DNA of 64,000 nucleotides from Mesostigma viride (lineage: Eukaryota; Streptophyta; Mesostigmatophyceae; Mesostigmatales; Mesostigmataceae), in assembly GCA_009746045.1 (NCBI GenBank), contig RPFO01000027.1, forward strand, positions 5,703,924 to 5,767,923, read 5' to 3'. Below the pieces are notes generated by a model. The model was not told where the DNA came from. It worked only from the letters and a program-made list of their open reading frames with translations, and did not search any database. Both the position numbers and the translations under genes were made by a program. Positions within the stretch are counted from its first letter, which is position 1; every line of letters begins with the position of its first letter. This document shows positions 18,600 through 42,400 of this stretch, piece by piece.

Positions 18600-21290
18600 T
18601 TAATAAATGCGCTCCGATCATTGCACCGTCACCGCCCGCATCCGCCTGCGATTTCCCTCGCACTTTCGTAAGCACGTGGCACCACCGGCTGATTTGCGAA
18701 CACTGCAGCTGCTTGAGAAATCTGACGCCGCTCTGGAGGACTCCCTGAAAAACGCGCCCTCAGTGGCACAAGCGCTTGGCAGAGGAGTTCATCGCCGCGC
18801 TAGCTGGACATCCGGGCCGGCCAGCCACGCCCCGAGCTGCGCGAGCTGCCGGCCCGGCATCGGCCCTTCGGCACCTCGCTGGCAAGCTGCCCGCGGCAGG
18901 GACCCTGCTGCCCCCCCGCCGCGGCCGGCCGCCCCGCTTCACCAGCCTGCACCGGGTCCCCGCCGTCATCCAGGCCCGGCAAGCCCTGCGCGACAACCGC
19001 GACCCCGCCCGCTACCGGCGCTACGCCCGCCTCAAAGCCGATTTCCACTTGGCCATCCGGCAGGCGACCAAGGAGCCGGCAGGAGGACCTCCATGTCCGC
19101 GAGTCGGTACTTCGCCCACCTCCAGTACCAGCACGGCAAGTACGCCTGAACCCGCCTGCGTCACGCCCAACGGCCAGCCGGCGGCGCGCAGCCGGCGCCG
19201 CGGACGCTCTCTGGCTCCCCGCAGCAGCAGCTTGACCAGTGGTTAAATTCCTCCCATGCAGTCCCGGCTGCTCGGTGCCCCCCCGCCGCCTCCTCCGCTT
19301 GGCCCTCTGGCGGCCGCACGCCTGGCGCCTGCGGGCGTCCCTGCGCCGCCCACGCCGCCCGCCGCTGAGCAGGACTACACTACCCGGCCCTGACGGACCC
19401 CCTGGCCGACCCCAATGAGCTACCGCCGTTCAACCGCGCTCGAGCTGAGCACTGCCGCCAAGCAACTCCGCTTTTGCGCCGCCGTTGGCCCCCTGACCAG
19501 CTACTCGCCCCGGTGATTAAGCTGACGGCGCTCACGGGGTTCCTGCTTGACGTCTGCAACCGGATCCTGCTCAGTTGCCGACGCGCCGCCGATTCCTAAG
19601 TGGCAGCACAGCTACCGTATTATGCTGTACAAAAACAAAGGTTCCCCTGACTGACGAGGTCCCGCCATGCAACTACCGAGGAGTCTGCATCCAGAGCGCC
19701 GTACGTACTCAAGTTGTTCATGCGCATGATCCTCAACCGCCTTCGTTCTGCTCTCGACCATCACCGGCCTAGGGGAAAGTAAAATGGGCTTTCATCCTGG
19801 GCGCAACACCGTCTGACATGGCCATCTTGGGACCTCGCGCGTCGCCTCTTCGAGGAAATCGCTCTCCTGCAACCTGGTGAGTTTCCCGCCATCCTGATCT
19901 TCGTCGACTTCATCAAGGCTTTTGATTCTGTCCTCTGGGACGCTCTATTATGGGCTGTACTTGCTCGCGCTTGTGTCCCCACTCCCCTGATTACCGTCAT
20001 CCGCACGCTGTATGAGGGGTCGACCACTTCGGTGCGCACTCAACACGGCTTTACCCCGTGGCGCCATGTCCACTACAGGTGCACAGACCGGCGTCTGGCA
20101 GGGTTGCGTCCTGTCGCCATACCTGTTTATTATTGTAGTGGATTATGTTATGCGCCAGGCACGTCATGCTCGCTTTGCTAGCATTGCAGGCCGTGCCCCT
20201 GGCCTAGCGATCACGAATGAGCTTGGGGAAGGGGGGCCCGGACTATAACAAGCAGAATTTACTAGCTGACCTCATTTATGCCGACGACATCACGCTCATC
20301 GAGAAGCCGGAGTCTGCCCAACTTTGGCTGGACTGCCAGGCGCTCGAGGCTCGGGCGGTTGGTCTAGAAATGAGCCCCAAAACGGAGGCCCTGGCCCTCG
20401 GCATGGCAGGGCCCCCACCCACGGCTCCGCCTCTTAGACGACACCGAGGTCAACTACCCTACTTCAGGCCGCTTCAAGCTGCTCGGCAGTTGGCTTCCCG
20501 ACTGCGAGGACGACCTGACGACACGGATCGGCATGCATGGCGTGGGCGCAACTCCATGACCACCGCCGCTGGCGGAGCAACCCTGCCCTACCCCGGATCG
20601 TCAAGCGTGACCTCTTCAAGGTCGTCATTCTGACGATCCTGACCTACGGCACCGAGACCTGGACACTGACGCAGGAGCTGGAGCAACGACTCGACGGCAA
20701 AGTCACCAAGATGCTGCGCCAGGCCCTTAACATCCCCTTTGGTTTGCACATTAGTAATGAGGATTTGTACGCTGATTTGCCCTATGTTTCCCACATTATT
20801 AGGCACAGGCGCCTGGGCCTAGCCGGGCACCTGGCCCGCACAGCTCAGGTAGATACATCAGATAGACTAGCTGGCACCAAGCCCGCCCAGCCTGGGCGAT
20901 ATGTCCTCACCTGGCGTGCCCCCGGCCGCGCGCGGCAGGGCCGCCACCCGTGGACTTTTCGTGATAGACTCGGCATGGACATGTGCTACACTAGACGTGA
21001 CGGGCTCACACCCGGGCAGCCTCCTGGTTTGTCTGTAATCTGGAGGCAGATGGTACGCAAGGATAGATGGCAAGAAGTGATGAAGGAGACCACCCCCAAG
21101 TCTGTGGGGGCTCCGCGTGTGACCGCGTATGGCATTCATAGCGATTCGGGCCGCGGTGCCCACACCCCTGTAACTAGGACCTAGATAGCTTACACCATCC
21201 ATTCCATCCCATGTTCCCCTCCCACTGAGGACTTATGCTCACGTGACGCAGTCACGTGTCTATTAATTAATTGATTAATTAATTAATTAA
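18600..21290 (+). pseudogene. LINE copy B: endonuclease end plus reverse transcriptase, frameshifted
   Basis: This is a 5'-truncated non-LTR retrotransposon. The AP-endonuclease C-terminus appears at 18607 (RSDHCTVTARIRLRF). Reverse transcriptase motifs follow in different frames: FVDFIKAFDSV at about 19900, TGVWQGCVLSPYLF at about 20085 and LIYADDITLI, the catalytic YADD box, at about 20275. A post-RT segment has TYGTETWTLTQELEQRL and HRRLGLAGHLART at about 20640-20850. Frameshifts make it inactive. The 3' end carries the stem-loop cacgtgacgcagtcacgtg (21241-21259) and a TTAATTAA tail rather than poly(A). Confidence 0.85.
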
Positions 21291-23833
21291 TTAACTGGGC
21301 ACCGAGTTTTGTAGAGATTGCTCTGCACTTTCACATGTGCCCGTCGCAACTGGCAGGCGAACAAACAACAATGGTTCCTCCCCAACGGGTACGCTGGCGC
21401 GGTGCGGTGTGTTTCCCGCTGGCCATCGATCTTGAGTGAAACAGACCTATTCACGTTCATGGTTCATTTCGGTTCCTAAAGCCACCGTAGCACAACTTGA
21501 ATAGAGGCCAGCTGCCCGAATCCTCGTTTTCAAGGCTGCCCTGATTCCAAGCCTCATCTAGCTTGATATTGCATGCCTGTACGAATGAGCACTGTTCGGG
21601 GACAGGCGTTCATACCGATCTACCGAGCCGGATCTAGCGATCCATTGTGCAGAAGGGTGTGGGCTACAGTGGACCACAGCGACATCGCCAAATGCAGCCA
21701 ATGGGCGAAGCTGGAAATGGCCGCCCTCATGACAAGGAGACTAATCACCTGAGTACCCAAGAACGCTGCTTGGGGGCAAGTGCTCTATGGCTTCGCACAG
21801 CAACCACTCAGGACTCTATTGAGGCTATCGCCAACGAATCACGGGGAGTCGATGGGCTATCTGCCAGCAGCGCAGTGAATGTCCAACCGGATCTGAAACT
21901 GACTCCGGATCAAAACCGAGCATTGCAATTGAAAGGCACGTCCCCACGAACAAGAGGGCCAAGCGGTTGCACTAGACGCCATAGCGTTTTGACCCTTGGC
22001 TGCCTCCTGCCAGCAGTTGTACCCTGCCAAGACAACCCAACGCAACTAGGAGCCATACCCTGCCGACACAGGGACCTGCAACCAGCCTTGCATGGCGGCA
22101 TGGCAGCACGGAGGCAAGTAGGCAATGCGGCTGCCTCGCCAGCAAAGGGCACCGCTGCCGCCAGGGGACGCTTGGACGCGCTTTGCAAGGCAACCACTCG
22201 CGTAGGATTATGTAAACGCGGTGGTTGGCCGTCACGGAGCGGTTGGCAATGTGGGACCCCAGAGGACGCTTTGGTGGGTGACTTTGGTGAGGACACTTTG
22301 ATTGTTGGCGGGCAGGGGATGCCGTGATGGGTAGTACTACAGAGTTCGATTGGTGACGCGTGATGGCATCCCAGTGCACCAGGTGACGTGCAACAGCATC
22401 CCCCGCAGTAGCTGCAGGTGACATACGACCCGGCTCGACCCACGGCAAGGGGACAACATACGCATGTCAGCAACAAGCATGACGATGACGTGTCTCTGGA
22501 ACGTGCTGACGACCGGCACTGGACAAGTGCCTGACACCGCAAGCGCCGAGGATGCTTTGGCGAAGCGACCGCGGAGGATGCTTGCCAATGCTGTATTGCC
22601 TTAAATGACAATCGTAGGTTGGTGACGTGTGAGGCAGAGGGCGTTTCAACTGGTGAGGTGTGAGGGCATCCAACATGGGAAAAGAAATGTCTTTCCATAA
22701 TGCATGTCCCATCATGCCAGTCAAGGCGCCTTCCCTAAGCGCCTGGCGCTGTGTTGTCCCTGAGTAGCTGGCGATATAGAACCCCTTCCCTACAGAACCC
22801 CGACCATGGGATGCGCGGAAAGACGCGAAGGTGGAAACAAGATGCCCCCTGGGCACCCCATGCTGGAGACTTCCAGGAGAAGGGTCCAAAGGCGAGTATC
22901 CGTGCAGGCGTGCACATTACATGGAATGTGTGCCCAAGTATCCCTGGCAAAGAAAGATCGAGCGGGCGTGAGCCCAGGCTGCAGCCCCGTAGCAAGGGGC
23001 ACTGCAGGGGAGGTGTGTCACTCACTACTGTAAGAGACACAGATCAAGCAAGCATACGGCGACTCAAGGCTCACTCGTAGGGGATGCGCCCCGTACAGCC
23101 TGACACGCTTGCGCCTTGCGTAGGTGGCGCCTTGATGGGCAGCACCTTGTGTAGGTTGCGCGTTGTGAAGGTTGCGTCGAGAGACAAACGGGTGGAGGGC
23201 GTGCGCGTTCTGAAAACAACCAGTTGCCGAAGGAACGCTTCAGCGCAATCATGGCCAAGGCCAACGGTATCCGGCGAAAGCATCCCCACTTGGGCCACAG
23301 TGGGCCCATCGCGCCGCCGTCCGTCGCTGCCCAAACATTGTGGTCAATGCGCCGCCTTCCATCGCTGCCAAAACAGCGCACGTGGGTTCCTCTTCGCGTC
23401 CGCATCGCGGTCAACTCGTCGCGGGGAAAAGGCTTATTGCCCATTCCCAGATCTCCAGAGGACTCACGGAAGGCAGCCCATGTCTCCCCATGTCTCCATG
23501 TGTCCATGTCTCAACGAGGGACCCATCTTACGCACATATTCGGCACAGCAGCACAAAGCAACCACCGCTTGGGCACAGCAGCACAAAGCAACCACCGCTT
23601 CCCGACCACTTCTCCGCGCTAAGTCTACGCTCCGCGCATCAAGCGTCCCATCGCCTAGCAGTGCGCCCAAGCATGATGGTGGCAGCGCAGAAAAACCATT
23701 TCTCGGTGCCCGTTTCCTAAGGCTCAGCACGGCAGAGGAGCTATTTCTTGTTGCCCATTCAATCCTCACCTGTCGCTCAAGGCTCAGAAAGGCCATGAAA
23801 AGAAAATCCATCGCTTCGCAAGTTTCAAACCGC
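21291..23833. other. No gene or element recognised
   Basis: Long overlapping open frames occur on both strands between 21.6 and 22.7 kb, none with a domain, and their composition is similar in several frames. A 30-bp duplication (cagcacaaagcaaccaccgc) lies at 23550-23600. I cannot support a gene here. Confidence 0.4.
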
Positions 23834-35382
<11,549 letters not shown>

Positions 35383-36430
35383 TGTCGCTGCCCCAGTAGA
35401 CGCCTAGTGCACCGTGGCAAGCCTCGCAAGGTACCGTAAACGGACAGGTGCTCCCATGCTGTAGGTAATGCTGCTTCCTGACAAAGTGCTCCGCCCGTCT
35501 TCACATATAAAATCAACACAACTCCAGTGAAAAATTAACTGGCCAGCCAAAGTCTACAGCAGTCTGCGACAAGGCCAAGGAAAACAGGCCGGCCTACGCT
35601 ACCGCATTTGTCCGAGACTACTCCGTGCGGTCTACGCAGGTTCTTACGGAGATGGTCGCCCATGGCTTCACCACCAAGTGGGACACTGCTCAGTGCTCGC
35701 TGCTCGAAGCTCTTGGCTCGCCTGCATGGATCAAAGGCAGCGTCCGTACATCTATTTAACAACAACAAGTAACATAGCACTGTTGATAGCAGTGATCCGT
35801 CGGTTAACATATACACATTTGGTAATAGCTGGTCGCTACTTGGTATCCCTTTCCCTACCGATCTTCCCATTGGTTCATAAAAAATACCGGAAAAAATAGT
35901 GTTTGTCATGAAGTATTAAACTGGCATTCGATTCGCAACCAAATCCCTGGGTCAACGCCGCGCCGCATAGTACACAGCACATTCGAGCCACACGATCTTG
36001 GACCTTTTCCCGCTATGTACGGAGGCACTTTGGCGCGAAATCCCTGCTGTCCGCGGGACTTACTGTAGGCCCCGCTCCCCCTCCATCTAGCGCCAAAATG
36101 CATTATTTTGGCCAGCTGCAGGCCTGCAGCCGGCGTGCAAAGAGACGTTGACTGCTGACAGCATCTGATTATTATATTATTTCCGGTATGTACTTTACGG
36201 CAGGGAACCCTATAAATGAACAGCACTTACGTTAGCGTGGCCACTGGCCACTGCTCATAATTAAACGTCGCGTCCACAGCGTGTTTGCGTAAATTTGGAA
36301 AGAGATCACAAATAATGGTGCAGACATCGTCTAAACACCTACCAGTAGCGTGTTATGATTTGGTTTCTCTAGTGGTCTCACGGTAGCTGTCTTATTTGCC
36401 GATGCACTAGAGCGCCGAGTCATTCCGACA
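35383..36430. promoter_or_regulatory. Shared upstream region of divergent exostosin and MORN genes
   Basis: The exostosin start (35382, minus) and MORN start (36431, plus) are 1048 bp apart and point outward, so both promoters must lie here. A TATAAAT at about 36210 lies 220 bp before the MORN ATG. A TATAAAA lies at about 35506. Neither is proven. Confidence 0.4.
35511..35760 (+). pseudogene. Coding-like fragment without start codon
   Basis: An 80-codon open frame ending in a TAA at about 35758 reads like a real protein (AVCDKAKENRPAYATAFVRD; EMVAHGFTTKWDTAQCSLL). It has no suitable ATG and no recognised family. It could be a last exon or an old transposon piece sitting in the divergent promoter. 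Confidence 0.3.
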
Positions 36431-39400
36431 ATGCTGCCCCGCATACGCTCGCGGACACCAAACGGCACCCCGGATGCCGATGCCGAGGCCAACGCATCCG
36501 GGCCCGTGGTTCATAATGTTACTCTCGAGTACGAGACAGACGACAAGTACACTGGCGAGATCCGCGAGTACAAGAAGGAGGACAAGACCCTGGTGGTGCG
36601 GCATGGCAAGGGCACCTGCGAGTACGCCAACGGTGACGTCTACACAGGGGAATGGGTGAGCAGCTGCATTCTTCCCTGCACAAACGCGCTACCATTACCC
36701 CCCCGTCTACGTATATTTTAGATGGGAAGGCGTTTGGTGGACGTCCTTCCTTATGTGCTTACATGCAGTGGCCCCACGTCAGGTCACTGGGCGCTCCCAG
36801 TATAATGACCACAGTACAATACACCCCCCTGCGAATTGAGGGGGCTTGATTCATTAGCTTTCTCGCAGATCCTGGGATTACTTTGCCACACAATGACGCG
36901 TTTTTGTACAACGGACAAACAAGGACGGGTACACCAAGGGCTAGGAGCCAAGGGTGTGAATCATGGATGGCTGATGCATCGTCCACACAATCGTTTGGTG
37001 GATCATGGCGGGTGATTCGTGGATGGCGCATCATAATTTGGTTCTCCGTGCTTATTTGGATTCATCCTCGAGGCCATCCTGGGGCCGTGGGGCCATCCTG
37101 TGGGAGGCGGTATTGCTTCTTGCAAAGATTCGTCTACATGCCAATGGGAAATAAACACATTAGTGTGTCAAAAAGCCGCCTCTTGGGCCATCACGTTCTC
37201 AAGTGTCCCTCCGCACTCTCCCTGCCAACCCCCATTTTGCTTCTGTACCCTGCCCCCTATGCTCTATCGCCTTCTCTTCTGCCTTCTCTTCTGCCTTCTC
37301 CAGGCAGTTGACATCCCCGAGGGGCATACCCGTGTTCGTGTTGCACAAGGTACCCCGTTCTCACATCTCCGCTGCTTTATCTTATGATCCTATCCCACGT
37401 CCCTCAGGCCAACGACGTCCGCTCGGGCCAGGGCTCCTGCCAGTACAGAGACGGGGACCAGTACAAGGGGGGATGGCTGGCCGACCACCACCATGGCACG
37501 GGCGAGTGTCGGCACTCGAACGGGGATGTATATGAAGGCGGTGCGTCTCTGAGCCTTTTCGGTCACTGCACTATAATGTGCTATAGTGTTCTATGGGGCT
37601 CCATCTAAAGAAATTAGAATGAAATCCCGTGACCGTAGTGTGGCTGTGAGAAATCAGATCATGTTATTCTCACGTGTTTGCCCTGTCTTGTCAGGATCTT
37701 TCCATAGTTGGACCAATTTGTGTGTTTGAGTATGTATGAGATGTTCCCTGGTTGGCTCAGTGTGACGCAGTTACGTGTTTCTTATTAGCTCAGCACACTG
37801 TGTGTTGGACACGACCGCCCCGTCGTCCCACGCTCGTGCCAACGCACGGCACAACGATGATGATTGCTATCCTCTGTCACATGGGCACGTCGTTGCAATA
37901 GTATGTTCGCCGTTTCTCTACCCGTGGGCGGGTACAACATTATCGCACAGTTGCGAAGCCATAATATTTGCCCGGTCTTCCTGCGGCAGCGGATGCATCA
38001 TCAGTGTCATGGGGCTTCTATCGTTGTTGTTTCTATCGTAGTTAGTGATATTTATTCCATCTGCTTAATTCACAATCCATTGTTCATCTTTGTTCACAAG
38101 TTGCTGGCATCCGATGGTCGCTTGGAAATCACCACAACATTCCACCCATGCTTAGAAACCACAACAACATTCCACCCATGCTTGGAAACTATGGCATTTA
38201 GTTCATGCTTTGAAACTGTGGCACTTAATCCATGCCTCTCCATGCATAAGGTTCTCGTTCCTGCTCTCATTCTTCATCACCCCACATTTGGTCTTTCCTC
38301 TACTAGAGAGACGAGGGCTTGGCGAGGCGGAAAGGGTCTGCTTTCCGCTCGTGTTGAATGGACGGCAGCAGTCTGGGTGGCGGCGTGGCGCGTGGGCACA
38401 TTTCTCACCACATCCCCCCGTCTTATCCCCACCCCATCCACAGTTTATCCTTTGCACCGCTACGGCCTCGCACGGTAGCCCGCTAGATACGTCACCTAAC
38501 ACGTCACCTGACACGTCACCTAACACGTCACCTGACACGTCACCAGACACGTCACCTGACACGTCACCTGACATGTCACCTGACACGTCACGACTCTGAA
38601 ACGAATGCCTCATGCTCTGGAACTTGCATGGGATGGACTGGGCGGCGGCCGGACAGTGCGTGGGCGCATCCTCCTCCCAAACCACGCACTGTGGCATCCC
38701 CCTCCGATACCACGCTCGTGAATCACTCTCCCAAACCACGCTCGTGAATCACTCTCCCAAACCACGCTCGTGAAGTGGAATGTCCCAAACCACGCTCGTG
38801 AAGCAGAATGTCCCAAACCACACTCGGGAAGTAGCATGTCCCAAACCACACTCGGGAAGTAGAATGTCCGGGCCTAATTGAAAGAGATTTCAACGATACC
38901 CGCGACAATGTGTGTCGTGCTCCTGCGCACCCAGGGCTCGTACCACATCGAGCGCAATCTGGTTTCATTTGCTGCCTGCCTCAACGGCACCCGCTACTGG
39001 TGTGCAGTGCTCGACCACTCCATGCAGAACAACAGCGTGCACAAGGGGCGGCCAAGAGGCACGCCCCTCGTGTCTCTCCCCCCCCCCCCCCTCCTCCCCC
39101 CCTAAATGTGATGAATGCCTCCTGTCGCATCCATACTAAACACTTGATCCGTTTAACATGTTCAGTTGAGACGGGAGGTGGGGAGGCGCGTTCTAACCCA
39201 CGCTTCTCCCAATGCTTGTTCATGCGTGGCACGCCACCCTTACGAAACAAACACCCCGCGACCGGGGGCTGAAACCATGAACGGGCGCATGAAGACCGGG
39301 CGGTCGGGCGGGGCGTGCGCACGTCTCTCTCACCCACGCCTGCCTGTGCTGTATCCAACTGTATCCAATTGTTGTAATGGTGCATGGAGCACCGTGCAGA

Positions 39401-42400
39401 CTGGGCTGCCGGGCGGCGCGTGGGCACTGGCACGTGCAAGTATGCGTCGGGCGACATGTACATCGGGTCGTGGGCCAACAACCGCAAGCAGGGGAAGGGC
39501 ACGTGCGTGTACTCCGACGGGTCCAGCTACGAGGGAAACTGGGAGGACAATCTCAAGGTGAGCCGATGAGGGCTAAGAGGTGACGCACACAAGGAAAGCT
39601 GGGAGGACAAGCTGAAGGTGAGGGTTTGGCCAGAGGGCGTGCCACTGAAGTATATTAGACAGGTGGCGGTGTGATCGCAAAACAGAAGGCTCCAGCTGCG
39701 AAGGGAGCTGGGAGGAAACCCTCCACGTGAGGACGAGATCGACAGATGCAGTGACACTTGATGACCGGTGTCTGGTTTTGCGTGGTGGCATGGCATGGCA
39801 TGGCATGGCATGGCATGGCATGGTGATTGATGCATGCCAATGCGACAACTCAGGCAAGGCAAGCAAGCTGGTCAGTTTCTGTAGGAAGCGCTGGCTGGTT
39901 GGAAACCCGGGGAAGATCTGTTGGGGTGTGGATGCCGTCACGCCAATCCCGCAACTGTTGATTTCTATTCTAGGTACGGGCTAGCAATATACAGAACAAA
40001 AATGGGTGTCTCGGGTGCAGCATGATGGCATGTGTGTGCACGTGAGCGAGCAATCCAATTTTTTCATGGTGAGCCATGGAGTAATTCTGCTACTGCTACG
40101 TGATCACGGAATGCTGGACAAGTGGGTGCTCCGTAACGGGGGGCATGTGCCCTCTAGTTAGTCTGAGAGCCATGCGGGGCCCTCTCCCTTTTGGCATCAC
40201 CCTCTGTGCAATGAGCGGGCAAGGTAAGCCGGTCAGATTAGAAACAACTCCTGACTAACAAGACCTAGCAGGATACTGGACAAGTTGGTGTTTGGTGATG
40301 GGTGCTGGCATGGCATGGCATGACATGGCACTAATAGTTCCAAAGTTGAACCAAGAGATCTATCGCTTTCAGAGGCAGAAACTGAACAAAATATTACATC
40401 AGATATGGAAACAAGATTTTTTAAACATCTTCTTCTAATCACCGAACTTGATTTGGTTATGCAACTGGAGAGCCTCCTTTAATGGAGACTCCGACTGGTA
40501 AGACTCCAATCAAGGCTCCAATAATCAAGACTCCCATGCAAACAGGGCACTCCGCAAACGCGCCAGCGGCGGCCAACAGAGCGGGCAAGATAGTAAACAC
40601 AGACTCATTGCAATACGGGCCATGATGATGTGGTTGGTGCGGGCGGCACGGGTTCCTGGTTTGCGCCACAGAGCGGCCAAGGCAAGCTGGTCGACTTCTC
40701 ATCTGGGACGACGTACGTCGGGGAGTTCAAGGCGGGCCACCTGGCAGGTACCGATGTTGAGATGCCCCCTCTTATCCAGCGCGTTCGCTCATGTGTCTGT
40801 GTCTGATGCGCCATGCGGTAGAGGATCACAAATGGCCGGAAAAGTTCATGGCCGGGCATCGGGCAGTCCCCGTCGTTCTGAACTTGAGAACTTGGCTGTA
40901 GATTTTGTCTGCATCGTCGCGTTTGAATCGCATGGTCATTCGTATACGCCAGTCATACCATGTTTGCTCCCTTATGCATTACCTAACTTAGTTTGTTGTT
41001 GCTGCGGGTGTTGTTGCTGCTGGTTGTGCATGGAACCGGTGAAATTTTGCGCTTTGGTCTTGCAGGCGCGGGCGTCATGACCTACACCAACGGGCACAGA
41101 TTTGAAGGTACGGCTCTTGGACGAAAATGTGATTATAGTGAATGTACTACTAAGTGCTGTGCTCTCATTCCCTTATCACTTTAACTAAGGATGAGGCAGA
41201 GTCACATATTATATGTTGTCATGCCCCTTCTCGACTAAATACGGTATCGCACTTAGACACATAGTTCTATCGGTAACTAGTAGACACATGACACCGGTTC
41301 TGTTGCAGGTAGCTGGTGGACGCATGACACCGGTTCTGCTGCAGGTAGCTGGTGGACGCATGACACCGGTTCTGCTGCAGGTAGCTGGTGGACGCATGAC
41401 ACCGGTTCTGCTGCAGGTAGCTGGTGGACGCATGACACCGGTTCTGCTGCAGGTAGCTGGTGGGCGCATGACACCGGTTCTGTTGCAGGTAGCTGGTGGA
41501 CGCATGACACCGGTTCTGCTGCAGGTAGCTGGTGGACGCATGACACCGGTTCTGCTGCAGGTAGCTGGTGGACGCATGACACCGGTTCTGTTGCAGGTAG
41601 CTGGTGGACGCATGACACCGGTTCTGTTGCAGGTAGCTGGTGGACGCATGACACCGGTTCTGCTGCAGGTAGCTGGTGGACGCATGACACCGGTTCTGCT
41701 ATATCGGTAGCTGGTAGACACAAAATCTGTGTTGGCAAGGAAAATGGTAAACACACACACAGAATTCAGGTATTCTAGGGCGACAGGATGACACCAAGTT
41801 ACAGACAGATGGACGAGGCAGATGTTGCGGCTCCCATGGCCCCCGACAATGAAATACTAGTACTAGGATGTAAAAAGGATAACTGCGCCCCTTGCCTCCT
41901 ACTGATAGGATAACTGCGCCCCCTGCCTCCTACTGATAGGATAACTACGCCCCCTGCCTCCTACTGATAGGATAACTGCGCCCCCTGCCTCCTACTGATA
42001 GGATAACTGCGCCCCCTGCCTCCTACTGATAGGATAACTACGCCCCTTGCCTCCTACTGATAGGATAACTACGCCCCCTGCCTCCTACTGATAGGATAAC
42101 TACGCCCCCTGCCTCCTACTGATAGGATAACTGCGCCCCTTGCCTCCTACTGATAGGATAACTACGTGGCCCCTGCTTTTCCGCTACGCTTTTGCTACTG
42201 CTTGTCATAGTCCACCCACAGTTGGGCCTGCACCATGATGCAGAGAGAGTCCTCTGTGGCCTGCCCACTTGGGGCAGTGAGGGAAGCTAGGGCGCCCTCC
42301 CTCCTTGTCGTTGCGTCTAAGGATTAATGTTCCTTCATGGGTAGCTTCATTGGACGCAGTCACGTGGATACCACAACATACCAATAAAAGCAGTCATATG

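Noticed and set aside
21647-22698. 226-codon plus-strand and 262-codon minus-strand overlapping frames
   Set aside because: Both are open over the same bases, neither has a domain or clear codon pattern, and I cannot choose between them.
38480-38600. Cluster of ACGTCA/CRE-like sites
   Set aside because: They arise from a 10-bp tandem repeat inside an intron; no promoter context.
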